A stretch of DNA of 64,000 nt from Clostridia bacterium (lineage in GTDB: Bacteria > Bacillota > Clostridia > Oscillospirales > Acutalibacteraceae). The stretch is from positions 305,806 through 369,805 of the forward strand of contig JAFRMR010000013.1 of the NCBI GenBank assembly GCA_017430535.1, given 5' to 3'. Numbering within the stretch: position 1 is the first letter of the stretch; each line of letters begins with the position of its first letter. The notes under the pieces are model-generated. The model was not told the origin of the DNA. It worked only from the letters and a program-made list of their open reading frames with translations, and did not search any database. Both the position numbers and the translations under genes were made by a program. Below, piece by piece: positions 1 through 8,089 of this stretch.

Positions 1-54
1 TTAAAAAATCTATCACTTTGTAACAGAAAAGTCAAGAGATGTATATAATTGATA

Positions 55-84
55 TTGAGTTAAAGTATAACTGTATGTTATAAT
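55..84 (+). promoter_or_regulatory. Sigma-A type promoter for the acetyltransferase gene
   Basis: TTGAGT at 55-60 and a perfect TATAAT at 79-84 are separated by 18 bases. They lie about 30 bases upstream of the ATG at 114, which has a GGAGGA ribosome-binding site at 102-107. Confidence 0.6.
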
Positions 85-113
85 CAATATATCATCAGCA
101 CGGAGGAATCTTA

Positions 114-713
114 ATGAGAATAATAAAACCCGGTGAAAAGCTCCCCAAAAAAGAGCTCAGGGAATATGCCGAAATCGCAGGCAGAGCTTATGTGAATGAC
201 CCGGTGCACACCTACGCCACAAAGAGTCCGGAAAGGCGCAAAAGGTTTGTTTACCACTTTATGATGGAGCGGCTCAACACCTCAAACGGCGAGGATTATA
301 TATTCATCGATGATGAAAACAAGGGTATGTGTGTGTGGCGCAAGGCCCATAATGAATACGGTGTTATTGACTTCCTCAAATGCCCGGACTGGCTCTATCT
401 TTACTGGTTCTGGCCCAATACCCTTCGCACCCTTAAGGCCTACAGCAGCCTTGATGTGAAAGTGTTTGACGAAAACACCTATATCATTTCCCCGGTGTTT
501 GTTGCCCCCGAGTGCCAGGGCAGGGGAACCGCCACAAATCTCATAAAGGCCGGTATGGATTACCTTGCCCCTCAGGGCTGCAAATTTGGCCTTGAGGCCC
601 AGGATGAAAAAAATGTGGAGTTTTACAGAAAACTGGGTTTCGAAGTGATTGATACCTGCAAATGCAAAGGGATTGATATAACCCATTACTATATGGTGTA
701 TAATCCGGAATAA
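114..713 (+). CDS. GNAT-family N-acetyltransferase
   Basis: A 199-residue protein of the GCN5-related acetyltransferase fold, which moves an acetyl group from acetyl-CoA to an amine. The acetyl-CoA-binding motif A is visible near residues 127-150: a beta strand ending VFVAP, then ECQGRGTATNLI, followed by the FYRKLGFEVID segment typical of the C-terminal half. The N-terminal half (DPVHTYA..., FMMERLN) matches the subgroup with a short helical insertion. The ATG at 114 has GGAGGA six bases upstream. The gene is monocistronic, with its own promoter and a possible hairpin downstream. The substrate cannot be told from the sequence; small-molecule amines are as likely as protein N termini. Confidence 0.85.
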   Translation: MRIIKPGEKLPKKELREYAEIAGRAYVNDPVHTYATKSPERRKRFVYHFMMERLNTSNGEDYIFIDDENKGMCVWRKAHNEYGVIDFLKCPDWLYLYWFWPNTLRTLKAYSSLDVKVFDENTYIISPVFVAPECQGRGTATNLIKAGMDYLAPQGCKFGLEAQDEKNVEFYRKLGFEVIDTCKCKGIDITHYYMVYNPE

Positions 714-787
714 TGTCAATTATTATTCTTTATAATGTTCTGCAAACTAATTGTTGAAAAATAAGTATAAATAAGTATAAATTAGAA

Positions 788-842
788 TATAATACAGAAA
801 ATGTATGAACTGCGTTCTGTATTGTATTCTTTTTATTTATAT
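788..842 (+). promoter_or_regulatory. Leader of the symporter gene: -10 box, inverted repeat and T-rich tract
   Basis: TATAAT at 788-793 overlaps the left arm of a 9-bp inverted repeat (AATACAGAA at 791-799, TTCTGTATT at 815-823). A T-rich tract, TCTTTTTATTTATAT, follows at 828-842. No convincing -35 box at 16-18 bases was seen. If transcripts start further upstream, the repeat plus T tract could act as a weak terminator or attenuator. If they start at this -10, the repeat can only act as DNA. A second palindrome, TGCGCC-CT-GGCGCA, sits at 861-874, just before the ribosome-binding site AAGGGG. Confidence 0.35.
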
Positions 843-893
843 GATAACCTACTACCATTATTGCGCCCTGGCGCAGAAAAGGGGAATTAATAT

Positions 894-2384
894 ATGGTTA
901 CAACCAAATTACTGGCATTTATCCTTTATTTCGCTTTCGTAGTCGGAATCGGAATATACTTCTTCATTAAGTCAAAAAGCGGCGGCGAAAAGGAATACTT
1001 CCTCGGCGGCCGTTCCATAGGCCCCTGGGTAGCGGCTATGAGCGCCCAGGCCTCTGATATGAGCGGCTGGCTTCTTATGGGCTTCCCGGGCAGCATTCTT
1101 GCCTTCGGTATGGGCAAGGTGTGGATCGGTCTCGGCCTTGCTCTGGGTACTGCAGCCAACTGGATTTTCGTTGCAAAGCGTCTTCGCAATTTTTCCATTG
1201 CCGCCAACGATTCCATCACACTGCCTCAGTATCTTTCAAACCGCTTCCTTTCCAAGGGCAAAGCTCTGCAGATAATCTGCGCAATCATTTTCCTTGTATG
1301 CTTTACCGTTTATGTTGCCTCCAGCTTCTCGGCAGGTGCAAAAGTTGTTACAAGCGTTCTGCCTCAGGTAAGCACATCAACCGCTCTTATTATCTTTGCG
1401 GTAATTATTATTGCTTACACCTTCCTCGGCGGTTTCAAGGCAGTTTGCTGGACTGACTTTTTCCAGGGTCTTATGATGCTTGTTGCAATCCTTGCTGTGC
1501 CCTTCATCATCCTCTTTGCAAAAGAGTATGACTGGTCCAAGGTTATCGCCGGCTACACCATGGCAGACGGCACCGTAAGCACCTTCAACGCAAATCCCTT
1601 CTCCGCAAGCTGGCAGGATATAGTTTCCGGCCTCGGCTGGGGTCTCGGCTACTTCGGTATGCCCCACATTCTTGTAAGGTTTATGTCCATCAAGGATTCA
1701 AAAGTTGTAAAGAAATCCGCAACCATCGGTATTATCTGGGTTGTTCTTTCACTGGGCGCAGCAATTGCCATCGGCATTCTCGGCAGGTCCCTTTATGCCG
1801 AAGAGCTTCTTGCAAACGGCGCACAGGAAAAGATATTCATCTTCTGCACAAATCTTTTCCCGCCCTTCATCGGCGGCCTGCTGCTCTCAGCAATTATAGC
1901 CGCGGCAATGAGCACTGCGGATTCACAGCTCCTTGTTGCTTCCTCATCCTTCACCAGCGATATTTACAAGCCTGTTATCAGAAAAGAAGCTTCCGATAAA
2001 GAAATGCTCTGGGTCGGCAGACTGCTTGTTTTCGTTATTGCCATAGTTGCTTATTTCATCGCCAGCAGCAAATCCGAAGCTGCCAGCGGTATTATGGATA
2101 TGGTTGAAAACGCCTGGGGCGGTTTCGGCGCCTCCTTCGGCCCAGTTATCATCCTCTCCCTTTTCTGGAAACGGCTCACTTACAAAGGCGCTGTTGCCGG
2201 TGTTCTGGGCGGAGCAATAGTTGATATTCTCTGGCTCCTTCTTCTCAGCGGCAAAACCGGTGTTTACGAAATCGTGCCCGGTTTCATCGCAGGCGTAATC
2301 TGCGCAGTTGCCGTAAGCCTTATTGATAAAGAGCCCTCGGACGAAGTCAAGGCAATGTTTGATAAAGCCTCATCCGCAGAGTAA
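894..2384 (+). CDS. putP: Sodium:solute symporter, PutP (sodium/proline) type
   Basis: A 496-residue integral membrane protein of the SSS family that couples sodium entry to solute uptake, proline in the best-known members. The N terminus has FFLGGRS-like sequence (EKEYFLGGRSIGPWVAAMSAQASDMSGW is typical of PutP, in particular the SAQASDMSGW stretch near residues 50-60). A long run of hydrophobic helices follows, with the conserved SxADSQLLVASS segment near residue 345 (MSTADSQLL), where PutP binds sodium. Length fits PutP (about 500 residues). The ATG at 894 follows an AAGGGG site. The next gene begins 22 bases after the stop, so the two are probably co-transcribed. Proline is the best substrate guess; other amino acids are possible. 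Confidence 0.9.
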   Translation: MVTTKLLAFILYFAFVVGIGIYFFIKSKSGGEKEYFLGGRSIGPWVAAMSAQASDMSGWLLMGFPGSILAFGMGKVWIGLGLALGTAANWIFVAKRLRNFSIAANDSITLPQYLSNRFLSKGKALQIICAIIFLVCFTVYVASSFSAGAKVVTSVLPQVSTSTALIIFAVIIIAYTFLGGFKAVCWTDFFQGLMMLVAILAVPFIILFAKEYDWSKVIAGYTMADGTVSTFNANPFSASWQDIVSGLGWGLGYFGMPHILVRFMSIKDSKVVKKSATIGIIWVVLSLGAAIAIGILGRSLYAEELLANGAQEKIFIFCTNLFPPFIGGLLLSAIIAAAMSTADSQLLVASSSFTSDIYKPVIRKEASDKEMLWVGRLLVFVIAIVAYFIASSKSEAASGIMDMVENAWGGFGASFGPVIILSLFWKRLTYKGAVAGVLGGAIVDILWLLLLSGKTGVYEIVPGFIAGVICAVAVSLIDKEPSDEVKAMFDKASSAE

Positions 2385-2405
2385 TAATACACAAGGAGTA
2401 ATACT

Positions 2406-3077
2406 ATGAAATACGAAATCAAAGGCGGAAATCTCCCCTATGTTGAGCTTACCCTTGAAAACGGCGAGGGTATCAAGTGCCAGAACGGCGCAATGAGCTG
2501 GAAAACCCCCAATATGCAGATGAAAACCTCCGGGGGCGGTCTGGGCAAGATTTTCAGCAAAGCCATCACAGGCGAAGCTATGTTTCACAATGAGTATTCC
2601 GCAGTGGGCGGTCAGGGCCTCATCGCTTTCTCCTCAAGCTTTCCCGGCAATATAATGGCTGTTGAGGTTACCCCCGGCAAAGAAATAGTTTGTCAGAAGT
2701 CCGCATTTCTTGCCGCCACAAGCGGAGTTGAAATCGGTATATTCTTCCATAAGAAACTGGGCGCCGGCTTTTTCGGCGGCGAGGGTTTCATTATGCAGAA
2801 GCTTTCCGGAACCGGCCTTGCTTTTCTTGAAATCGACGGCTCGGCAGAGACCAAAGTTCTCGGCCCCGGCGAGCAGCTTATTGTTGATACCGGATATCTT
2901 GCAATGATGGATTCCACCTGCTCCATGGATATCACAGCCGTAGGCGGAATCAAAAACAGCCTGCTGGGCGGCGAGGGCTTCTTCAATACCGTGGTAACAG
3001 GTCCGGGCAAAATAGTTCTTCAGTCAATGCCCGCCTCAAAGCTGGCAAGCCTTATTTCCATTCCGTCATCAAACTGA
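2406..3077 (+). CDS. AIM24/TIGR00266 family protein
   Basis: A 223-residue protein matching the AIM24-like family of bacterial proteins (TIGR00266), predicted to fold as a beta-roll. The pattern is characteristic: repeated glycine-rich beta strands (GGGLGKIF, GGEGFIMQKLSGTG, LLGGEGFFNTVVTGPG), an early MSWKTPNMQM stretch and a late QSMP motif. No signal peptide or membrane segment is seen. The biochemical role of this family is not established. The ATG at 2406 is preceded by AAGGAG. The gene lies 22 bases after the symporter gene and ends at a bidirectional hairpin, so it is the last gene of that short operon. The link to sodium/proline transport is only positional. Confidence 0.85.
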   Translation: MKYEIKGGNLPYVELTLENGEGIKCQNGAMSWKTPNMQMKTSGGGLGKIFSKAITGEAMFHNEYSAVGGQGLIAFSSSFPGNIMAVEVTPGKEIVCQKSAFLAATSGVEIGIFFHKKLGAGFFGGEGFIMQKLSGTGLAFLEIDGSAETKVLGPGEQLIVDTGYLAMMDSTCSMDITAVGGIKNSLLGGEGFFNTVVTGPGKIVLQSMPASKLASLISIPSSN

Positions 3078-3091
3078 AATCAATAAATAAA

Positions 3092-3120
3092 AATCCGCAG
3101 AGGTTTTGCCTCTGCGGATT
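3092..3120. terminator. Bidirectional intrinsic terminator
   Basis: AATCCGCAGAGG and CCTCTGCGGATT form a perfect stem around a short TTTTG loop, between the convergent AIM24 gene and the small lipoprotein gene. A-rich sequence on the left and T-rich sequence on the right allow it to work for both strands. Confidence 0.85.
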
Positions 3121-3132
3121 ATCTTTTTGCAA

Positions 3133-3534
3133 TTATTTTGCCACCGGTGTAAAGTTTCTTCCCTCCATCTGGGAAAGGCCGGTGATTTTGCCGTTTTCAT
3201 CTCTGGCAACGGTGAATTTATAGCTGTAATCGGCTCCGTCATAGGTGAGCTCAATCCTGTCGTTTTCTTCATCATAAGCCCAGGTGCCGGTGAATTTGTT
3301 GCCGGAGTAGGTTTCGGTAAAGGTTTTTCCGTCCTTGCTGAATACCAGAGTGTTTGTTTCATCCTCTTCCACAAACTTTGTGCCCTTGAAGGCCTTGCTG
3401 TAATCGTCGGTGGGCTTGTACTTTTCAAATTTTTCTGTTTCTTCCTTGGTATCAACCTTGCTGTCAATCTTTGAGCAGGCCGCAAAGCTGAATATCAGCA
3501 TTAAAGCAAGAAGTATGGATATTGTTTTTTTCAT
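3133..3534 (-). CDS. Small lipoprotein of unknown function
   Basis: A 133-residue protein with a lipoprotein signal peptide: MKKTISILLALMLIFSFAAC, the lipobox Cys being residue 20, followed by Ser. The mature part is hydrophilic. After a charged linker it shows a repeated pattern of beta strands (GTKFVEEDETNTLVFSKDGK, TFTETYSGNKFTGTWAYDEE, RIELTYDGADYSYKFTV), like the small lipocalin-like or META-like domains common in Clostridia. No specific family was recognised. The ATG has GGAGGAAAA upstream. It follows the 3550-3912 gene by 15 bases, so the two are co-transcribed. Anchoring to the outer face of the cytoplasmic membrane is inferred from the lipobox. Confidence 0.75.
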   Translation of the reverse strand: MKKTISILLALMLIFSFAACSKIDSKVDTKEETEKFEKYKPTDDYSKAFKGTKFVEEDETNTLVFSKDGKTFTETYSGNKFTGTWAYDEENDRIELTYDGADYSYKFTVARDENGKITGLSQMEGRNFTPVAK

Positions 3535-3549
3535 AAGTTTTCCTCCGTA

Positions 3550-3912
3550 TCACAGGGTAAAATTCAGGCCCGAGTTTTTTATGAGAGCGTAAAAGTCAAA
3601 ATCAAGGGGCCCGTAGCACTCAAGATCTTCGCCGGGGTGTATTATAAAGCTGTAGGGGCAGTATCCTGAACTCTCTCCGATTTCAATGGAGGTTAATTTC
3701 AGGTTGCCCAGGGTTTCTTCAAAAACAGCAAGGTCCGCGCACCTTGCGGCAGGCAGCCGGTGCTCACCGAAAGGTGAAACAGCCACAACAGATGCCTTGC
3801 TGAAGGCGGATATAAGAGCAAATGCAACTTCGCCGCTGCTAAGATCCTGAAGCGAAAAGGTGACTATCCGTCTGTTTTTGCCTTCCAGGCTTTTGTCACA
3901 TACCAGTTTCAT
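3550..3912 (-). CDS. Hypothetical protein, 120 residues
   Basis: An unrecognised soluble protein. The start was set at the internal ATG (3910-3912, MKLVCDK) because AGAGGG lies eight bases upstream; the longer reading frame adds ten residues without a better site. The sequence has no signal peptide or membrane helix. It contains mixed alpha/beta-looking stretches such as RRIVTFSLQDLSSGEVAFAL and SSGYCPYSFIIHPGEDLECY. It is the first gene of a two-gene minus-strand unit with the small lipoprotein. It is unusually rich in Ser and Glu and ends in a hydrophobic NSGLNFTL tail. Confidence 0.55.
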   Translation of the reverse strand: MKLVCDKSLEGKNRRIVTFSLQDLSSGEVAFALISAFSKASVVAVSPFGEHRLPAARCADLAVFEETLGNLKLTSIEIGESSGYCPYSFIIHPGEDLECYGPLDFDFYALIKNSGLNFTL

Positions 3913-3976
3913 AAAACATCCCTCTTTGATATTTAACCACAAAACCGTGAATTTATCAAGATGTATTTGCCGGCAC

Positions 3977-4005
3977 TTGAAAAAAACAGTCCCCTGTGAT
4001 ATTAT
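3977..4005 (+). promoter_or_regulatory. Promoter of the secreted hydrolase operon
   Basis: TTGAAA at 3977-3982, a 17-base spacer and TATTAT at 4000-4005, about 45 bases upstream of the ATG at 4051. Confidence 0.5.
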
Positions 4006-4050
4006 ATTATTTGTTACATTTATTAAAATCTGTTCACCGGAGGAGAGAAA

Positions 4051-5142
4051 ATGAAAAAGCTTTTATGTTTATTTATGGCAACAGTTATGCTTCTCGGCTG
4101 CTTCGGCATCAATGCCTTTGCCAAGGCGGAGCCGGACTGGATTCTTGAGCTTGCCGAAAAGTTTAAAGACGGTGTCGGCCCCGAAGTCAACGGCATTAAA
4201 ATTGACTATGTCAGCTATACCCCAGAAAAGCTGAAAAGCGGAGTAAAGTATCCTCTTGTCATCCTTATCCACGGTATGGGCCAGGGCGGCAAAGAGAGGG
4301 AACAGATTGTAAATAACAACTTCCCCGCCTTTGCAGGCAAAGAGATGCAGTCCCGCTTCACAAACGGCGGCGCCTATATATTTATCCCCAGGTCCGATGA
4401 ATCAAAAAACCCCACAGGCACCTGGAGCAACGATGAGGTTGAGCCCCTTTATGAGGCAATTCAGCAGTTCATTTTCGCCAACAGATCCCATATTGATACC
4501 ACCCGTATCTATATCGGCGGTTATTCAATGGGCGGCAAAATGACAATCAAGATGATATCCACTTATCGCAAAATGTTTGCGGCTGCTTTCCCCATGTGCC
4601 CCGCATATATCCCCAGCGATGCCCAGCTTGAAGAGGTTGCGGATATGCCTATCTGGCTCTCCTGCTCAAAGTATGATATTCTTGCGGGCTACTATGTTTA
4701 CGGCAAGGATATCTGGGAGCAGATATGCCGCATTACAAAGGTTCCCGGCAACTGCAGAATGTCCCTTTTAGGTAAGGTCTGCTTCCCGGACGGCACTAAA
4801 ACCGACAGCAACCATCATGTTTGGTTTGCTTCTTCAAATGATATGTTCGCTCAGGACGGCGGCGATTACCCCAATATGGTTACCACCGATGCAAAGGGCA
4901 ATGAGGTTAAGCTTGTTTACCCCAATGGCCTTATTTCCTGGCTTTGCAGTTTCACATCCTCGTACAGTGGCGGAGATGTTGAAAAGACAAATCTTGTTGA
5001 AGAAAACGATTCCACCGTACTGGATATGGGCAAAAGAATGATCAAGGCCATTAAGTTTATGCTCAGGGATACCCTTAAGGCCTTCAATGAATCCCATTTC
5101 GGCAATATTGATTTAAAAGCCGGCCTTGATTGGAGCAAATAA
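4051..5142 (+). CDS. Secreted alpha/beta-hydrolase, esterase/PHB-depolymerase type
   Basis: A 363-residue exported esterase-like enzyme. Residues 1-25 form a signal peptide (MKKLLCLFMATVMLLGCF...AFAKA). The alpha/beta-hydrolase core shows an oxyanion-hole motif LIHGMGQGG (residues 72-80), the nucleophile elbow GGYSMGG with Ser159, a candidate Asp209 (CSKYD) and His255/His256 (SNHHVW). This layout resembles the LpqC/feruloyl-esterase and polyhydroxybutyrate-depolymerase group that acts on ester bonds of polymers or plant cell walls. The ATG has GGAGGAG upstream. The stop codon abuts the flavodoxin start, so translation may be coupled. The substrate is unknown; an acetyl or feruloyl ester is a reasonable guess in a gut anaerobe. 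Confidence 0.8.
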   Translation: MKKLLCLFMATVMLLGCFGINAFAKAEPDWILELAEKFKDGVGPEVNGIKIDYVSYTPEKLKSGVKYPLVILIHGMGQGGKEREQIVNNNFPAFAGKEMQSRFTNGGAYIFIPRSDESKNPTGTWSNDEVEPLYEAIQQFIFANRSHIDTTRIYIGGYSMGGKMTIKMISTYRKMFAAAFPMCPAYIPSDAQLEEVADMPIWLSCSKYDILAGYYVYGKDIWEQICRITKVPGNCRMSLLGKVCFPDGTKTDSNHHVWFASSNDMFAQDGGDYPNMVTTDAKGNEVKLVYPNGLISWLCSFTSSYSGGDVEKTNLVEENDSTVLDMGKRMIKAIKFMLRDTLKAFNESHFGNIDLKAGLDWSK

Positions 5143-5619
5143 ATGAAACCCATTGTTGTTTATTTTTCCCAGTCCGGCAATACCGAAAGCCTTGCGTGCA
5201 GGATTTCGGATGACCTGGGCTGCGAAAGTTATAAAATTGAGGCGGTAAATGATTACGGCAGTTATGTAAAAGCCCTTTTTAAGTTTACCGCCGAAAAAAT
5301 CACCCGTGCTAAATCTTATTATGCCAATATACTGCCCGATTTAAGCGGATATGATATGATTATTCTCGGATTTCCTCTCTGGGCCTCTGCGCCCCCGCCT
5401 TTTGTAACGGAGTTTATAAGAAATTGCGGCGCCGACGGTAAAATGATTATTCCCTTCTCTACATCCGGTTCCTCATCAATAAGCGCCGCGGTGCCCAAAC
5501 TGAGGAAAGAGCTGGGCAATTCAAAAATACTTTATCCCTTTAATTTCAGCAGAGTGTCAAAGGATGACTATGACAGCTGGATGAGGGTTGTCAGAACAAT
5601 TATTTCTGAGGAGGAATAG
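5143..5619 (+). CDS. Flavodoxin family protein
   Basis: A 158-residue flavodoxin-like protein that should bind FMN and carry low-potential electrons. The phosphate-binding loop is visible at residues 8-15 (FSQSGNTES). A second flavin-contacting region, DMIILGFPLWASAPPPFVTEF, lies around residues 70-90, and a Ser-rich loop PFSTSGSSSIS near residue 105. This is the Flavodoxin_4 type found in many gut Clostridia. The ATG directly follows the TAA of the hydrolase gene, so ribosomes probably pass from one to the other. The redox partner is unknown and the pairing with a secreted esterase looks incidental. Confidence 0.85.
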   Translation: MKPIVVYFSQSGNTESLACRISDDLGCESYKIEAVNDYGSYVKALFKFTAEKITRAKSYYANILPDLSGYDMIILGFPLWASAPPPFVTEFIRNCGADGKMIIPFSTSGSSSISAAVPKLRKELGNSKILYPFNFSRVSKDDYDSWMRVVRTIISEEE

Positions 5620-5625
5620 GTTGTT

Positions 5626-6549
5626 ATGAAAAGAACAATCAGTATTTTGCTTGTGATTCTGCTGGCTTTCGGCTCATCGGGCATTATAGCACATGCTCTG
5701 GTTAACAGCGGAGATGAAGGCGATTTGAGCGAAGATGCAGGCGTAATTGCCGAAATTCCGGAGGAAAGAACCTTCGCTTACCGCGGCACAAACAGTGATA
5801 CCGATACCCCGAACCCGGATGATAATCCTGATCCCGATAATCCTGATCCCGATGCCCCGGATCCCGATGACCCGGACCCCGAAGACCCTACAGACCCGGA
5901 AAATCCCGAAAACCCCGAAAATCCGGAAGAACCCACAAAACCTGCCGAACCCGAAAAACCAACAGAACCGGAAGAACCCGCAGAGCCCGCGAAACCCGAT
6001 GATCCGAACAGGTATGCGCAGGTTTACCTTCTGTCCTACTGGAACGGCTTTTCACCTCATATCTGCATTTATGTTGAAAATCTTACAGAGCATGATATAA
6101 AAGTCGGCGCGTATACCTGCCCGAAGGGGCAGGGCGTATCAGTCGGTTCTTTAGGCTTCAGTGTGGCAGATGGCGACGGTGCCGGGGTTTATTACAATAT
6201 AGAAACCTGGCGCTTTGCTCACGGAGGAAAGAAACCTCTGGCTTTAACCATAAGCAGGGTTGCCACAAAAGCCCAGCTTGAAAATCTTACAAAGTTTATT
6301 CTCAACAATAACACATGGGAGTTTTTCATGCTGAACTGCGCCTGGTTTGCGGCAATGTGCTGGGACAGAGCCGGAGGATCATTTATTCTTCCTTATGTGA
6401 TGTTCCCGTCATTGATACGGCTTCAGATGCTGTTCCATCACCCGACAAGTACCCCGAAAACTTATGAGCCCACAAGGGATCAGGTAATGAGGCAGGTTGG
6501 TAAAGGCAAAAACGCCACTGTAAGAACAGTTGTGGATAAATCACTTTAA
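5626..6549 (+). CDS. Secreted protein with acidic Pro/Asp-rich linker and papain-like C-terminal domain (tentative)
   Basis: A 307-residue secreted protein of unknown function. Residues 1-25 form a signal peptide. Residues 58-128 are a low-complexity linker of NPDPD, then PEN and PEKPTEPEEP units, typical of wall-spanning spacers. The C-terminal 175 residues form a folded domain with a histidine in a SPHICIYVEN strand (His145) and a later NCAWFAAMCWD helix (Cys238). The order His then Asn-Cys-x-x-Phe-x-x-x-Cys is that of permuted papain-fold enzymes (LRAT/NlpC-like and DUF4105-like). A cysteine hydrolase acting on wall peptides or lipids is therefore possible, but this is inference. The ATG has GAGGAGG upstream. 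It follows the flavodoxin gene by six bases and ends at a strong terminator. Confidence 0.65.
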   Translation: MKRTISILLVILLAFGSSGIIAHALVNSGDEGDLSEDAGVIAEIPEERTFAYRGTNSDTDTPNPDDNPDPDNPDPDAPDPDDPDPEDPTDPENPENPENPEEPTKPAEPEKPTEPEEPAEPAKPDDPNRYAQVYLLSYWNGFSPHICIYVENLTEHDIKVGAYTCPKGQGVSVGSLGFSVADGDGAGVYYNIETWRFAHGGKKPLALTISRVATKAQLENLTKFILNNNTWEFFMLNCAWFAAMCWDRAGGSFILPYVMFPSLIRLQMLFHHPTSTPKTYEPTRDQVMRQVGKGKNATVRTVVDKSL

Positions 6550-6579
6550 AACTGTAGAACAAACTGTAATAATAATCAA

Positions 6580-6608
6580 AACCGCCGGACAGAATATGTC
6601 CGGCGGTT
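6580..6608. terminator. Intrinsic terminator between convergent operons
   Basis: An 11-bp perfect stem (AACCGCCGGAC / GTCCGGCGGTT) with loop AGAATAT. A T-rich tract follows on the right, and A-rich sequence on the left suits the minus-strand operon ending at 6627. Confidence 0.85.
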
Positions 6609-6626
6609 AATATATTTTTCTGTTTA

Positions 6627-8075
6627 TTATTCAGCTGTTTCCGCTTGAGCCTCGGCTTCTCTCATTGCAGCAAGTTCGCTGTGAACTCCCTCAAGCTTTT
6701 TCTTTGAAAGGTTGTAGCCGAAGAAGAGAATCACTGCCATAAGGGCAAGCATAATTGCGGGTACGATTGTTGAAATATCGTAGAGCTTTGCAAGCACATC
6801 ATTGCTTAAAGCTATGCCGTTCTTTGAAAGCTCGCCGTCGTAGTTTATCCAGGCAAGCAGAGCGTTAAGACCTACGCCCGCAAGGGTCTGCCCCAGTTTT
6901 CTTGTGAAGGAGAAAACGGCGTAAGCCATGCCCTCTTCTCTTTTGCCTGTTTTGTATTCGTAGTAATCAATGGTATCCATAACCAGGGCCCATACTTCAA
7001 GCACCAGGAAGGTCTGACCAAGGCCGGAGAGGAATGTAAAGGCAAGGAATACATAGGGGTTAAGGGCCAGGGGAGTGCCCCTGAGGGCAAAGAGCACAAT
7101 ATTTGCCACGGCGGCAAAGGCCATACCCACGGCGCAGAGCTCTTTTTTGCCGAATTTCTTTATCAGCTTGTTCATTACGGGTATGAATATTGCCATAGGT
7201 CCGTAGGTGCATATTGTTACAAAGGCATACATACCCGGTTTTCCGTAATAATCCGTGAAAAGGTATGTATAGGTTGACTGATAATAAAACTGGAAAGCAA
7301 TAAGCAGCATTGAGGCGATTGAAAGGGTTACGAAAGCCCTGTTGCCGAAAAGCTCTTTTATTGTGGTAACGGCGCTGTAGTCTTTGTCCTTGAGCTTTTT
7401 CTGGGGAGCTATGCGCTCTTTTGTCATCTTGTAGTGCAGGAAGTAAACGAATACGGAAAATACGGAAAGCGCAAGCACACACCAGAAAAGCTTGGTTTCG
7501 TCAAGGGCTTTTATATCGGTGCCGTTTTCATATTTACCGGTTACGGTGTAAACAATCATGGGCAGTATAATGGTGCCGGGCAGGCCGCCTACGCCTGCTC
7601 CTATGGAGCGCCACATTGAGAGGGAGGAGCGCTCAAGTTCATCATCCGTAACAACTGCGGCAAGAGAGCCGTAGGGAATATTTACAGCCGTATACATCAT
7701 ACCGTAAAGTATGTAAGTGATATATGCGTAAACAAGATATTTTGTTTCGGAAAGGCCGGGGATTTTGAAAAACATCAGGGCCGCCGAAATAGCCAGAGGG
7801 ATTGAAAATCCGAGAATCCAGGGTCTGAACTGTCCCTTTGGGTTTGGCTTTCTGGACTGAATGAATGCGCCCCAGAGGGGGTCGTTTATTGCGTCCCAGA
7901 TTCTTGCTATAAGAATAAGCACAACTATTTTTGCGGGGCTTATTCCGAGAGCGTCGGTGTAAAACTTATTCTGGAATGCGCCTATGAGGGAAAAGGTCAG
8001 CAGGCCGCCGGCATCGCCAAGAGCATAGCCGACCTTATCTTTGAACTTAATCCCGTGAGTCTGTAAGTTTTCCAT
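6627..8075 (-). CDS. GPH-family (MFS) sugar:cation symporter, probable sulfoquinovose or SQ-glycoside importer
   Basis: A 482-residue, twelve-helix transporter of the glycoside-pentoside-hexuronide:cation symporter family (MelB-like MFS). The N terminus KDKVGYALGDAGG and the early RIWDAINDPLWG motif (family consensus R-x-W-D-A-x-x-D-P-x-x-G) identify the family. Other GPH marks are the charged IQSRKPNPKGQFRPWIL loop and a mid-protein MTKERIAPQKK loop. E. coli YihO and YihP, in the sulfoquinovose locus, belong to the same family, so import of sulfoquinovose or sulfoquinovosyl glycerol is inferred from context. It is the last gene of the six-gene operon, 14 bases after the TSUP gene, with AGGAG upstream of the ATG. 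Sequence alone does not fix the substrate. Confidence 0.85.
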   Translation of the reverse strand: MENLQTHGIKFKDKVGYALGDAGGLLTFSLIGAFQNKFYTDALGISPAKIVVLILIARIWDAINDPLWGAFIQSRKPNPKGQFRPWILGFSIPLAISAALMFFKIPGLSETKYLVYAYITYILYGMMYTAVNIPYGSLAAVVTDDELERSSLSMWRSIGAGVGGLPGTIILPMIVYTVTGKYENGTDIKALDETKLFWCVLALSVFSVFVYFLHYKMTKERIAPQKKLKDKDYSAVTTIKELFGNRAFVTLSIASMLLIAFQFYYQSTYTYLFTDYYGKPGMYAFVTICTYGPMAIFIPVMNKLIKKFGKKELCAVGMAFAAVANIVLFALRGTPLALNPYVFLAFTFLSGLGQTFLVLEVWALVMDTIDYYEYKTGKREEGMAYAVFSFTRKLGQTLAGVGLNALLAWINYDGELSKNGIALSNDVLAKLYDISTIVPAIMLALMAVILFFGYNLSKKKLEGVHSELAAMREAEAQAETAE

Positions 8076-8089
8076 ACTGTTCTCCTGTC

